This document shows, one piece after another, positions 1-8,256 of a stretch of 64,000 nt of DNA. The notes under the pieces were generated by a model, which saw only the letters and a program-made list of their open reading frames with translations, was not told the origin of the DNA and searched no databases. This DNA comes from Nitrospirota bacterium. Its GTDB lineage: Bacteria; Nitrospirota; Nitrospiria; Nitrospirales; Nitrospiraceae. The stretch spans positions 156,633 through 220,632 of the forward strand of contig JAUXVD010000021.1 of NCBI GenBank assembly GCA_030684575.1, written 5' to 3'. Positions within the stretch are counted from its first letter, which is position 1. Every line of letters starts with the position of its first letter. The translations under genes and the position numbers were made by a program.

Positions 1-162
1 ACGAAAGAGAAGGCTGAATCCTATCGCACATACCTCTGTTCCCCTGCATGCCCGGAGCCGCTCAATGAGAAGGATCTCACCATCGAACCCTACGACCTCG
101 CTGCACATGAAGAACTGATCAACGATCATCCGCTTTACTCTGCCTGGGAAACTCCAACCTAG
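1..162 (+). CDS. C-terminal end of an unrecognised protein (partial)
   Basis: An open frame runs from the first base to a TAG at 160-162 and gives the last 53 residues of a protein whose start lies outside the window. The piece is acidic and contains CSPAC followed by CPEPL-like spacing (Cys at residues 13 and 17 of the visible part), which could be half of a metal-binding knuckle. I do not recognise the family. The stop codon is fused to the start of a palindromic repeat copy, as at several other gene ends in this window. Confidence 0.6.
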   Translation, partial: TKEKAESYRTYLCSPACPEPLNEKDLTIEPYDLAAHEELINDHPLYSAWETPT

Positions 163-284
163 CAGGCTGCCGGAGAAGTCGCCGGACAGGAAACGCCGAG
201 CGGTGAACGGAATATAATGTTCACGGCAGCGTTCAGTTGTTCGCTCGCCGAGGCCTTGCTGAAGGCCTATTGAGCATCCGCACA
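161..284. repeat. Degenerate copy of the dispersed nested-palindrome element (copy A)
   Basis: The left arm begins at the upstream stop codon (AGCAGGCTGC at 161) and the right arm ends near 284 (GGCCTTGCTGAAGGCCT then TTGAGCATCC). These match the arms of better copies at 5908-6035 and 45986-46112. The centre has diverged and the central hairpin is no longer clear. No gene is visible between 163 and 343. Confidence 0.5.
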
Positions 285-343
285 TCGTGTTGAACTCTAT
301 TCTGCTGTGGAGGACGTGGGGATGGAAGGATTCGCCGGCCTGC

Positions 344-868
344 TCAGGCGGCGGCGGCGACTTTACTGGAGGATTTACCGGGCTGATCCGGTATCTGAGC
401 CTGGACAAAAGCCAGCAGACGCTTATTCTCTTGGGCGGCTCGAAGGAACTTGAAGGCGATACCGCGAGGGCTCACAGAGCGGACCATCGCAGCCACTTCA
501 AGAGGAAGATCACCTTCGCTCAACGCCAATTGCAGATAGAAAATGTCGTCCGTATGGACCAGGGTCTCGCTTTTGATGATACAGCCGCCCATCGAGAGAT
601 CGAGCACCGTTCCCTCACCACGGACCTTGCCCCCGGAAAACGAAAGATACAGCCGCACGGGAATCCTAAGGTGTTCACGGCGATCCATCGGATGCGTGGG
701 CTGGTCCAGCCAAAGCCGAGATGCGAGAAACCGGTGACTGCACGACAGACATTTGAATGGCGCCATAAAAACAACTGCGGCGAAGTGCTCGCGGATCGAT
801 TGAGGGAGAGTCTGTAAGACAGCGTCTTTCTGACAACGCGGACAGTTCAGGATGCGGCCCATACTCAT
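344..868 (-). CDS. PilZ domain protein with N-terminal zinc ribbon
   Basis: This 174-residue protein has two CxxC pairs (Cys9/12 and Cys40/43) forming a probable zinc ribbon, then a PilZ domain with the RRxxxR motif (about 63-68) and DLSMGG (90-95). Both c-di-GMP contact motifs are intact, so it probably binds cyclic di-GMP. The ATG at 868 is preceded by GAGGA four bases upstream; ATG 862 is also possible. The frame stays open to 928 but the extra residues have no family character. The C-terminus is Ala/Lys/Ser-rich. Partners are unknown; it is probably a cytoplasmic effector of c-di-GMP signalling. Confidence 0.85.
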   Translation of the reverse strand: MSMGRILNCPRCQKDAVLQTLPQSIREHFAAVVFMAPFKCLSCSHRFLASRLWLDQPTHPMDRREHLRIPVRLYLSFSGGKVRGEGTVLDLSMGGCIIKSETLVHTDDIFYLQLALSEGDLPLEVAAMVRSVSPRGIAFKFLRAAQENKRLLAFVQAQIPDQPGKSSSKVAAAA

Positions 869-1002
869 CGATTCCTCGTTATTCCTATGACACGGACTCG
901 GCGAAAGACCGAGTCTTGCCTTGTCCACGGATAGATGATCTCCTCCCCGCTGTCAAGAAAACCTACGTTCCGTGCGAGCATGTCCTTGTGAGACAAGCCT
1001 GT

Positions 1003-2298
1003 TTATCCGCGAACCGCTCCATCTTTACGCACAGCGGCAGATGCCGCTCGTCCAGCCAGCATTCCCGTCGCCCAGGCCCATTGGAAGTTAAAGCCCCCGA
1101 TGCGGCCATCGCAGTCAAGGATCTCGCCGACGAAATAGAGTCCCGGCACCAACTTGGATTCCAACGTCCGAAAGTTGATTTCTTCGAGGGGAACCCCACC
1201 CGCCGTCACTTCGGCGTAGTTCCAGCCACGATCCCGTTCGATGGGAAAGGGAAACTTGGTCAACGATTCGAGCAAGCGGTCCCGCTCCTTCCGCGGTAGT
1301 TGGGCAATGGTCGTCGATGGCTCGCATCCGACGTGATGAATGACCGCCTCTGCGAATCGTTGGGGCAGCCGTTGCGCCAGCGTCTTGACCAGTGAACGTC
1401 GTGGATTGGCTTGCATCTGCTCCATGAACCACTGCCGCACCTGTTCCTGGGTCTGACCGGGCAGGAAGTTCCCATAGAGGGCCACGGCTTCTTTATGTTC
1501 CTGTGCCAGGCACCAGAAGCGACTCGCGTCCATGACCACCGGCCCACTGACCCCGAAGTGGGTCCAGAGCAAACTCCCCGTCCGGCAGTCGACGGTTCGT
1601 CCCTTCACCATCGTGGTGAGCTCGACCTCGTGCGAGAGACCGGAGAGTGTTGTGTGAAACATCGTATCGGCGAGCACCAGTGGCACGAGCGCCTGGGCGG
1701 TCGCCGTCACGTGATGGCCAAGTCGGCGAGCAAGGCTATACCCAAATCCGTCACTCCCCGATTTGGGAATCGATTGGCCTCCGGTCGCCAGAACGACTCT
1801 CCTGGCGTGGGTCTCTCCCTGCGAATGGTGAATGATAAACCCTGAGTCCTGGGCACCAACCTGCTCGATGTCCGTCACGCGGTGGTTCGGCAGAATCGCC
1901 ACCCCGAGGTGACGACATCGCTCAACAAGCGCGTGCAGGATGGTCCGTGATGTATCGGTGACCGGGAACAGCTTCCCCGTCTCTTCACATTTGAGTTCGA
2001 CCCCTAACGAGGCAAACCACGTCACAGTCTGTTCAACAGACAGCGCGGCCAGCACATTCTTGATGATGTTGCGATTACCGAAGAAGTCGGTGGGAGTCAC
2101 CACCTGATGCGTCACGTTGCACCGTCCACCGCCAGAGATCAGGATCTTCGCCCCGATGGTCTTCGCCCCATCGAGCACGGTGATCTTCAGGGGAGGATCA
2201 TTTTTCGTTACCGTCTCGGCTGAAAAGATCGCAGCCGCCAGTCCAGCGGCGCCTGCACCGATCACCACCACGTCATGTCTATAGTCATGTATCGACAT
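1003..2298 (-). CDS. BaiN/HI0933-family FAD-dependent oxidoreductase
   Basis: A 431-residue flavoprotein. The N-terminus carries a dinucleotide-binding motif (VVVIGAGAAGLAAAI, about residues 10-24), followed by the family signature GGGRCNVTH and the C-terminal second FAD contact (GGFNFQWAWATG). Length and motif order fit the YhiN/HI0933/BaiN family, whose members are NAD(P)/FAD oxidoreductases, mostly of unknown substrate. The start is an ATG at 2298. It stands alone between the PilZ gene and a divergent zinc-ribbon gene, so context gives no substrate. Confidence 0.88.
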   Translation of the reverse strand: MSIHDYRHDVVVIGAGAAGLAAAIFSAETVTKNDPPLKITVLDGAKTIGAKILISGGGRCNVTHQVVTPTDFFGNRNIIKNVLAALSVEQTVTWFASLGVELKCEETGKLFPVTDTSRTILHALVERCRHLGVAILPNHRVTDIEQVGAQDSGFIIHHSQGETHARRVVLATGGQSIPKSGSDGFGYSLARRLGHHVTATAQALVPLVLADTMFHTTLSGLSHEVELTTMVKGRTVDCRTGSLLWTHFGVSGPVVMDASRFWCLAQEHKEAVALYGNFLPGQTQEQVRQWFMEQMQANPRRSLVKTLAQRLPQRFAEAVIHHVGCEPSTTIAQLPRKERDRLLESLTKFPFPIERDRGWNYAEVTAGGVPLEEINFRTLESKLVPGLYFVGEILDCDGRIGGFNFQWAWATGMLAGRAASAAVRKDGAVRG

Positions 2299-2413
2299 TA
2301 GAGAGTTTTAACTGCCAGTTAACACCCTGTTAATCTTGCAATGCTAGAGTTCCGTCCGTGAATGAATGATCGATGCTTCGGAAATGGAATACATGACAGT
2401 AGGAGGTGGGCCG

Positions 2414-2584
2414 ATGACTTGTCAAAAATGCAAAGGTCTGATGGTGAAAGAATGGCGACCGGATTTCTCGCAGGAAGTGGCCGTGCTCCGCTGCATCAAT
2501 TGCGGCCTGGTCCTTGATCCCTTGATTGCGCAGAATCGTACCACTCTCGCGCGCCCGAAGCAGCGGGTCCTGGACGCTGCGTGA
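2414..2584 (+). CDS. Small zinc-ribbon protein
   Basis: A 56-residue protein with two CxxC knuckles (CQKC at residues 3-6 and CINC near 28-31), a typical small rubredoxin-like or TFIIS-like ribbon. The start is fixed by AGGAGG seven bases before the ATG at 2414; an in-frame ATG at 2366 lacks such a site. It is transcribed away from the BaiN-like gene. The precise role is unknown; proteins like this often assist transcription or metal handling, but nothing here shows which. Confidence 0.75.
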   Translation: MTCQKCKGLMVKEWRPDFSQEVAVLRCINCGLVLDPLIAQNRTTLARPKQRVLDAA

Positions 2585-2609
2585 TGGTGTGTTCGAGATC
2601 ATGAACCAG

Positions 2610-2645
2610 TTCGGTCGGTGCGGACGACTTGCCGACCCGACCGAA
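2610..2645. terminator. Stem-loop between convergent genes
   Basis: TTCGGTCGG at 2610-2618 is matched by CCGACCGAA ending at 2645, extended by CGG/CCG after two mismatches, with an eight-base loop. It lies in the 90-base gap between the convergent zinc-ribbon and exonuclease III genes. No clear T-run follows on either strand, so it is a probable but unproven bidirectional terminator. Confidence 0.45.
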
Positions 2646-2674
2646 TTGGGCAGGTGTGGACGTTGCGCTCGTGG

Positions 2675-3448
2675 TTAGACCGAAAACTCCGCCCATAAGA
2701 ATGTATGATCTGAGGGGTCTTTTGCTCGCCGCGGCTCAACGTCCACTTCTACCCTGATACAATGTTCCGCCAGCGGAGCCGTCGCCAGAATATGGTCGAT
2801 GCGCCAGCCTCTATTCGCTTCCAGCGAAGCGGGCGCTCGATAATCCCAAAACGTATATTGCTGACGGTCTGGATAGAGCTTCACGAACACATCCTGAAAC
2901 CCCCAGGCCAACGTCTTCTCATAAGCCCGCCTCGCATCCTCGTGATAACAGACATGCTTAAGATGCTTCTCGGGGCTATGCACGTCCATCGGACGCGGGG
3001 CGACGTTCATATCGCCGCACCAGATCGCCGGCTTGTCCGGGGACAGATGCTTCTCGAAATACTTCTGAAGTCGATCGTACCAACCCAGTTTGTACTGATA
3101 CTTGGGTGAATCGATCTCGAAGCCCTGGGGCACGTAGGTATTGATGATGGGAATACCCTTGATCACCACGCGCAGGAGCCGCGCATCCTCCGCATCGCCT
3201 CCATCATCGAACCCGTACGCCACCGATTCAGGTTTGTCACGGCTCAAGATCGCGACGCCGTTGTAGGACTTCATGCCCCGATAGGTGATTTCGTATCCTG
3301 ACTCCGCCAACGCCAGCAAGGGAAACTCGCTGTCCTGGACCTTGGTTTCTTGAATACAGAGCACATCGGGCTTCTGCCGAGCCAGCCAGTCGAGCACGAT
3401 GGGCAGACGCTTGCGGAGAGAGTTGGCGTTGAAAGTCGCGATTTTCAT
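2675..3448 (-). CDS. xth: Exodeoxyribonuclease III
   Basis: A 257-residue AP endonuclease / 3'-5' exonuclease of the ExoIII family, acting in base excision repair. The metal ligand Glu34 sits in IQETKVQD, the catalytic Asp/Asn pair in WCGDMNVAP, and the terminal Asp-His in SDHTFLWAEF. These motifs are complete and in order, so the enzyme should be active. The ATG at 3448 begins the conserved MKIATFNANSLR; a TTG at 3460 is an unlikely extension. Single gene. Confidence 0.93.
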   Translation of the reverse strand: MKIATFNANSLRKRLPIVLDWLARQKPDVLCIQETKVQDSEFPLLALAESGYEITYRGMKSYNGVAILSRDKPESVAYGFDDGGDAEDARLLRVVIKGIPIINTYVPQGFEIDSPKYQYKLGWYDRLQKYFEKHLSPDKPAIWCGDMNVAPRPMDVHSPEKHLKHVCYHEDARRAYEKTLAWGFQDVFVKLYPDRQQYTFWDYRAPASLEANRGWRIDHILATAPLAEHCIRVEVDVEPRRAKDPSDHTFLWAEFSV

Positions 3449-3563
3449 GCGCTGTTCCAAGGACGATAGTCAGGCGCCGCATCCTAACAAAAGGCCCACT
3501 GGGGAACAAGGCGAGAGCGCCGCGACCCTCTTCGCCTCGCGCTAAATGCCGTCCGACAAAGAA

Positions 3564-3594
3564 TGGCCCCCGGAGGAACAGCTCCCGGGGGCCA
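3564..3594 (-). terminator. Rho-independent terminator of the Lys/Met-rich protein gene
   Basis: TGGCCCCCGG (3564-3573) pairs perfectly with CCGGGGGCCA (3585-3594) around an 11-base loop. Read on the minus strand, the stem is followed by ATTCTTTG, a short T-rich tail. It lies 30 bases after the stop of the gene at 3625-4008. Confidence 0.75.
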
Positions 3595-3624
3595 TGGATA
3601 CGACAACCGACAGAGGTCTCGCGC

Positions 3625-4008
3625 TTAGTGACCGGCGGCTGGAGCCGGAGCGGCTGCGGGGGCTGGCATCGCGGCCTTCATGTCCTGGCCAGCGGCTTTC
3701 ATCTCTTGTCCCATGGATTGGCCGGCGGCTTTGACTTCTTCGCCCCTGCCCTTCACGTCTTCTTTCTTCGACTTCATCTGGTCCTTCGCTGCCTGACGCT
3801 TGGCTTTCATCTCCTCTTTGCGGGCCTTCATCTTTCCCTTCATCTCTTCCTTCTTACCCTGTACGTCGGCTTTCATCGACTCTTTCTCGGCCTTCACATC
3901 GGCCTTCATCGAATCCATCGCACCTTTCATGGCATCATCGGCCATGACCAGCGAGCCGGCTCCAACCAGGCACAACAAGGCAACGGACGCCACGATCAAC
4001 TTCTGCAT
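3625..4008 (-). CDS. Exported Lys/Met/Glu-rich repetitive protein
   Basis: A 127-residue protein with a signal peptide (positive start, then a hydrophobic run to about residue 24, ending VMADD) followed by about 80 residues built almost only of Met, Lys, Glu, Ala, Gln and Asp in repeating MKA / KKEEMK units. These would form a long charged helix or coiled coil. The tail is Ala/Pro-rich (PAPAAAPAPAAGH). No Cys follows the signal, so it is periplasmic rather than a lipoprotein. A strong AGGAGG lies before ATG 4008; longer starts lack it. It resembles colicin-like or apolipoprotein-like low-complexity periplasmic proteins, but no function can be assigned. Confidence 0.75.
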   Translation of the reverse strand: MQKLIVASVALLCLVGAGSLVMADDAMKGAMDSMKADVKAEKESMKADVQGKKEEMKGKMKARKEEMKAKRQAAKDQMKSKKEDVKGRGEEVKAAGQSMGQEMKAAGQDMKAAMPAPAAAPAPAAGH

Positions 4009-4301
4009 AGGAGAACCTCCTGGGAATAATAGTGGATAGGGCTTGCGTCTTGGCAAGGGAGTAAGCAGCCTGCACTCCTTTGTGAAACCTGTAACGGGTT
4101 CGAGCCTGTGAGCCGGTCAACTCCTGGATGTGGTCCAGTCGAAAGTCGGCCATCTTGTGTGATGCACGACGCCTCCAAGTTACTTCACCCCTATGCCCAG
4201 AGCCTCTTCTGGCCATCTTTTCAATTCACTCGTCCGTTCTGCTCAAGTTTTGGTCCTGAAACAACCGATAGGAAACGTTAGGACATAGTGGGAGAACAAA
4301 T

Positions 4302-5804
4302 ATGGCGCAAGACGGTACGTTGATCGTGGATTCTGACATTACGAACGAGGTTCGCACGCTGGTACATTCGCAACTGCGCCCGCTCTTCGATCCACAGGCC
4401 AATTCAATCCCGGCCCTACGGGCGACCTGCCAGAAAATCCTCAATATCAGCGGAGACACTTCCAGCCCCGATGCCCTTGCAGAAGTCGTCAGCCGAGACC
4501 CGGGGTTGACGTGCAAAGTCCTGCAGATTGCCAACGGAATCGCCTACAGTCCGCAACACACCATTACCTCCGTCGCGCATGCGGTCTCATGGCTCGGACT
4601 GGATACGGTCCGTACGCTCGTAGCCACCGTTCAACTGATGGAGCAATTAGAGCATCAACCGGATCGTCGACCACTCTTGGGACGCCTGATCGCCAAAGCA
4701 CTCTTTGCTGCCGCACATGCCTCTGAACTCGGCGTGGCGATGCAGTATCCTCAACCAGGTCAGCTATTCAGCGCCGCTCTCCTCTACTCCTTCGCCGATC
4801 TGGTGATCGCGTACCAAACGCCGGAATTGTTTCAAGCCCTCACCGCTGCGCGGACGCCGGAGGATGAAGCGAAGATTCTCGGCGTATCGAGAGCTCGGTT
4901 CGCCACGGCTCTGGCACAGACGTGGATCCTGCCTGCCGGCCTCATGGATCTGATCGGTGCCCCGATACCCACGGCAAAATCCCGATGGCTGACCAGTCAA
5001 CAGCTGTTTGTCGGGCTTGTGGCTGGCTCGAACCAATTGATCACCGCGATGGCCGATTCGCCTGACCCCGGCGTTGCCGATCTCTTTCGCCGCACACTTC
5101 AACGAGGCACGGCCTTGACTGAACCGGTCCTGCAGGACGCCTTCACCCGTGCGTTCGACAAAGGCAGACAGCTCTCCCGTTCGGTTGGAATCACCGAAAT
5201 CGTCATCACTCAAGCGTCGTCTCCTGTCACGGTACCGCTGGCGGTATTACCCAACAGTTCGCCGGACGGCCACACCGCTCCACCGATTCAAACTCGTCCC
5301 CTGGAAACACTGCAACAGTTCCAAACCTCCTTGCAGGCGGCCAAAGATCTCAACAACCTGTTATCGGTCCTGGTGCATACCCTGCACGACGGCGGCGGCT
5401 TCACGCGGGTGGCCCTGGCACTGTTGAATCCAGGCGACACAGATCAACTGCTCGGCCGAGTCATCGTGGGGGTCGACCCACCGGATCGCTATCTGGCTAG
5501 CTTTTCAGGATCGCTCAATGCTGAACACCCGCTGTTCTTGCATGTGCTGAAGGGACAAGACCCCTTCTTATTCTCGAAGGCTTCCTGTGACGAGGCTCGC
5601 TCTCTGAGCTCGGTGTTCAGCAAGACGTGGCGCTCTTCGTCAGCCGTTCTCGCCCCCATCCGTATCGGCATTCGACCGATCGGACTCCTCTACGGCGATC
5701 GCGGACCCGATCCCAACCACGTCTCGCCGCAAGATCTGCAATCCTTCCAATTGTTCTTGGGTCAAGCGATCCTTATCCTTAACCGGCTGGCCGGAGTACT
5801 CTGA
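4302..5804 (+). CDS. HDOD domain protein with C-terminal GAF-like domain
   Basis: A 500-residue signalling protein. Residues about 20-225 form an HDOD domain (a catalytically dead HD relative), recognisable from SRDPGLTCKVLQIAN and the VAHAVSWLGLDTVRTLV helix. After a linker of about 100 residues, the segment from about 345 to 495 looks like a GAF sensor domain (ILHRL-type helices, then IRIGIRPIGLLYGDRG). HDOD-GAF proteins usually take part in regulatory networks with c-di-GMP or chemotaxis modules, but the ligand here is unknown. ATG at 4302. The upstream 293 bases (4009-4301) hold no gene that I can see. It converges on the MscS gene across repeat copy B. Confidence 0.85.
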   Translation: MAQDGTLIVDSDITNEVRTLVHSQLRPLFDPQANSIPALRATCQKILNISGDTSSPDALAEVVSRDPGLTCKVLQIANGIAYSPQHTITSVAHAVSWLGLDTVRTLVATVQLMEQLEHQPDRRPLLGRLIAKALFAAAHASELGVAMQYPQPGQLFSAALLYSFADLVIAYQTPELFQALTAARTPEDEAKILGVSRARFATALAQTWILPAGLMDLIGAPIPTAKSRWLTSQQLFVGLVAGSNQLITAMADSPDPGVADLFRRTLQRGTALTEPVLQDAFTRAFDKGRQLSRSVGITEIVITQASSPVTVPLAVLPNSSPDGHTAPPIQTRPLETLQQFQTSLQAAKDLNNLLSVLVHTLHDGGGFTRVALALLNPGDTDQLLGRVIVGVDPPDRYLASFSGSLNAEHPLFLHVLKGQDPFLFSKASCDEARSLSSVFSKTWRSSSAVLAPIRIGIRPIGLLYGDRGPDPNHVSPQDLQSFQLFLGQAILILNRLAGVL

Positions 5805-5907
5805 CCAATCTAAAGCGTTACATGTGATGTGTGAAACGAGGGTCTGCCGAAAAAATGCAGCCCCGCGGGCGGAACGGCATGTCTTGGAACAGAAGTGAAT
5901 GCTCTCG

Positions 5908-6035
5908 CAGGCGGCTCAAACGGCCCACCAGCAAGGCCGCAGACGCTGAGCGCACCGGAGGCGTAGCCTCCTGGCTACGTTGAGGATGTGTTCGAGGCGA
6001 GAACGACGCTGGCGGGCTGTTTCAGCAGCCTGCTA
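5908..6035. repeat. Nested-palindrome element (copy B)
   Basis: The outer arms GCAGGC-GCTCAAAC (from 5908) and GTTTCAGCAGCCTGC (to 6035) pair over about 26 positions with 4 mismatches. A central hairpin CGTAGCC / GGCTACG (about 5957-5976) sits between the internal segments AGCAAGGCCGCAG and CGAGAACGACGC. The right end contains the TAG stop of the minus-strand MscS gene (6033-6035). It occupies most of the gap between two convergent genes. Confidence 0.8.
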
Positions 6036-6875
6036 GCTGGTTGGAGCGGATGCGGTGAGATACCGGCGCAGAATCGCCTGTTCAATCCTCGATCGTCCAC
6101 GGTCCGGTGCCGGGAATCGAAGCACCAGCTGGATACGCCCCGCGTCGGTGAGTTGAATGGTAATACGAGGCTCCGGCGAGGGGGCTTCGAGGAGCGTGGT
6201 CTGCTCCAGCAATTTCATATGCCGGCCAGCTTCTTCCATGAACGGAGCGCATTCTGCCTTGGCCGCGTCGAGCAAATGCCGTTCGGCATCCCGCCATTCG
6301 TCCTTGTCTTTGAGCGGCACCGTGAGAATATAGAGCCCATACTCCTGGCCGGGATTCTCTTTGACCAAGGCATTCGTAAACAGCAAGCTGTTCGGAAATA
6401 CCGTCACACGACCGGTATAGAGATGCGACACCAGGCCCGGCCCGATCTCGAGGAGCTTGGTCGTAAAGACGTCGTGATCTAAGACGACGCCCCGATGGCC
6501 GGCGATCTGAATGCGATCGCCCACCGCATAGACCTTCCCGCCTACCCGCAGCGCCGCCCCGCTCAAGCAGAGGATGAGTTCCTTCGTCGCCAACACCAGC
6601 GCGGCAGCAAGCGCCACGAGGGAGACGGCAAAGGCTTCGAGTTCGTGCGCCCAGATGACGACCAGCCCCACCAGTAACGCGAAGACCACGGTATTGCGGA
6701 CCGAGACGACGCCTCGGCGTTTCGCTTCCATCGAGAGAGTCGGGTTCCTCGAAATCGCACGAACGATCAAGGTCCGGATGATGAGAAGGGAGAGCAGCCA
6801 CAGAATGGACTTGAGCCCGTCGAGCACGACTGAACTATCGATGTGCGGTAGCCACGTCAAGATGGAGCCCCGCAC
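6033..6875 (-). CDS. MscS-family mechanosensitive channel domain protein
   Basis: A 280-residue membrane protein with hydrophobic helices at about 20-40, 60-78 and 82-110, then the MscS beta-domain (VYAVGDRIQIAG, followed by TT and a PNSLLFTNALV motif). The arrangement matches small MscS channels that release solutes on osmotic downshock. The frame begins at a GTG (6875), eight bases after the stop of the preceding lipoprotein gene, so it is the last gene of a five-gene run from 9662. Its own stop is supplied by the palindromic repeat. Confidence 0.85.
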   Translation of the reverse strand: MRGSILTWLPHIDSSVVLDGLKSILWLLSLLIIRTLIVRAISRNPTLSMEAKRRGVVSVRNTVVFALLVGLVVIWAHELEAFAVSLVALAAALVLATKELILCLSGAALRVGGKVYAVGDRIQIAGHRGVVLDHDVFTTKLLEIGPGLVSHLYTGRVTVFPNSLLFTNALVKENPGQEYGLYILTVPLKDKDEWRDAERHLLDAAKAECAPFMEEAGRHMKLLEQTTLLEAPSPEPRITIQLTDAGRIQLVLRFPAPDRGRSRIEQAILRRYLTASAPTS

Positions 6876-6882
6876 CTACCCG

Positions 6883-7308
6883 TTAATCGGCGTTGAGGAG
6901 ATCTTTGGTTCCCGGCATACATTCTTCGCGTTTCCATTGTTTCAAAATCTTCTGTTCGTTAAAGATCAGCGTGTAGCGGTAGCAATACAACATGGCTTTG
7001 GGACCATCCGGGCCGGCCTTCCCGATTAAAGCGCTCGCTTGCTGCACCGCATCGCCCAGGCCGGAAAAGCTCACCGAGGCCAACTCCTTGTCGCCGATCG
7101 GCACGCGATAGGTCCAGACCGAATCCCCTCCGAGCGCCGGATTCTTCGCCGTATGGGGTGGCCCGAATTTTTCGACGACTTCGTCTTGCGTGAGCCGATC
7201 TACGCCCTTCTTGAAATAGCCGTCGCGCCAAGGACCCCCACAGGACAACATCATCCCTGCGAGAAAAAACATCCCCACTGTGAACAAATGCCGCCGCACT
7301 AATGTCAT
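6883..7308 (-). CDS. Small lipoprotein with BamE/SmpA-like motif
   Basis: A 141-residue protein. The first 22 residues are a lipoprotein signal ending MMLSC, with Cys23 as the predicted lipidated residue. LTQDEVVEKFGPP at about 40-52 resembles the turn of BamE/OmlA (SmpA)-type domains, followed by a WTYR strand. It is therefore likely a periplasm-facing lipoprotein, not necessarily part of the Bam complex. Its ATG overlaps the stop of the upstream gene (TCAT at 7305-7308, ATGA on the minus strand), which implies translational coupling. Confidence 0.7.
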   Translation of the reverse strand: MTLVRRHLFTVGMFFLAGMMLSCGGPWRDGYFKKGVDRLTQDEVVEKFGPPHTAKNPALGGDSVWTYRVPIGDKELASVSFSGLGDAVQQASALIGKAGPDGPKAMLYCYRYTLIFNEQKILKQWKREECMPGTKDLLNAD

Positions 7309-7547
7309 GACTTAGGCTGATCCTTGAGTTCTTGCATCCGCTTCAGCGAGCAATAGAGCGCATAACCCTGAGCCAACATGCCGGTGGCGAGCAAGCCCAG
7401 CGCGGTCTGCAACCACTGTGCGCCCGTTTCTTCCAGCCCATAGATCCCGATGACGAATCCAAGTGCGATCGCCACGATCCCCACGAATCGCGCGATCATT
7501 CCGTTCATGCGCCAGTTGATAGGAGCCGGCTCGTGCTGCATGTCCAT
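7305..7547 (-). CDS. Small two-helix membrane protein
   Basis: An 80-residue protein with two hydrophobic helices (about 20-37 and 45-64) and a basic C-terminal tail. The ATG at 7547 puts the start 35 bases after the TPR lipoprotein stop; the frame is open to 7643 but that part would overlap the upstream gene and is Pro/Arg-rich without family features. No ribosome site is obvious. It is coupled by a 4-base overlap to the downstream lipoprotein gene. I do not recognise the family. Confidence 0.55.
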   Translation of the reverse strand: MDMQHEPAPINWRMNGMIARFVGIVAIALGFVIGIYGLEETGAQWLQTALGLLATGMLAQGYALYCSLKRMQELKDQPKS

Positions 7548-7581
7548 GGGGGGGTACGCTACACTGGATGGCGCAACCGGT

Positions 7582-8256
7582 TCAACTCCGTGTTGCACGA
7601 ATCGTTCTGGCGCGCACCTCCAGCAAGGCCGCCTCGTCGGCATGCCCTAACTTTCGCAGAGCATTCGCCAGGTCCTCCAGCGTCTTCGCGACCTCTGGAT
7701 GAGAAGGCCCCAGCGCCCGCTCTCGAATCGCCAAGGCTCGACGATACAGCGGTTCCGCTTGCTCCGGCTGCCCTTGAGCTACGTGCAAACGGGCAAGAAT
7801 CAAGATACTCAATGCCACGTCGGGATGGTCGAGGCCCAGGAGCTTCTCTTTGATGGCCAACGCCCTCGCCAGCAAAGGTTCCGCTTGGGCATATTGACCG
7901 TACATACGATGAAGGATCCCCAAGTTAGTGAGCGTGGTTGCGACATCAGCGTGAAATTCTCCATGCACGGCCTGATAAATTTTGAGCGCCTGCAGATACA
8001 CCGGCTCCGCCTCCACATACTTCCCTTGACCGGCATAGACTTCCGCCAGCTGTGAAAGGCTCACCGCCACGCGTCGATCTTCCAGACCGAACTCTTCTGC
8101 TTTACGCACCGCCAGGAGAAGCAGCCGTTCCGCATCGGCATAATTGCCCTGCTGGATGGCCTGCTGCCCTGCCGCCATCGTCGACTCCCAAGTCTGTTGC
8201 TGGCACCCAGACCAGGACAGGAGGAGACTGAGCGCGAGCACATAGAGCGTCTTCAT
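7582..8256 (-). CDS. TPR-repeat lipoprotein
   Basis: A 224-residue protein with a lipobox (SWSGC, Cys18) and about four 42-residue TPR units of the kinesin-light-chain type, visible as repeated HPDVALSILILARLH / QGQPEQAEPLYRRALAIRE blocks. Such proteins act as outer- or inner-membrane-anchored scaffolds. It starts at ATG 8256, overlapping the upstream oxidoreductase stop by 4 bases, and so belongs to the same transcript. Confidence 0.8.
   Translation of the reverse strand: MKTLYVLALSLLLSWSGCQQQTWESTMAAGQQAIQQGNYADAERLLLLAVRKAEEFGLEDRRVAVSLSQLAEVYAGQGKYVEAEPVYLQALKIYQAVHGEFHADVATTLTNLGILHRMYGQYAQAEPLLARALAIKEKLLGLDHPDVALSILILARLHVAQGQPEQAEPLYRRALAIRERALGPSHPEVAKTLEDLANALRKLGHADEAALLEVRARTIRATRS

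Noticed and set aside
4085-4120. tRNA-like T-loop GGGTTCGAGCC
   Set aside because: The T-arm stem fails (mismatch in the third pair) and no acceptor or anticodon arm can be drawn around it.
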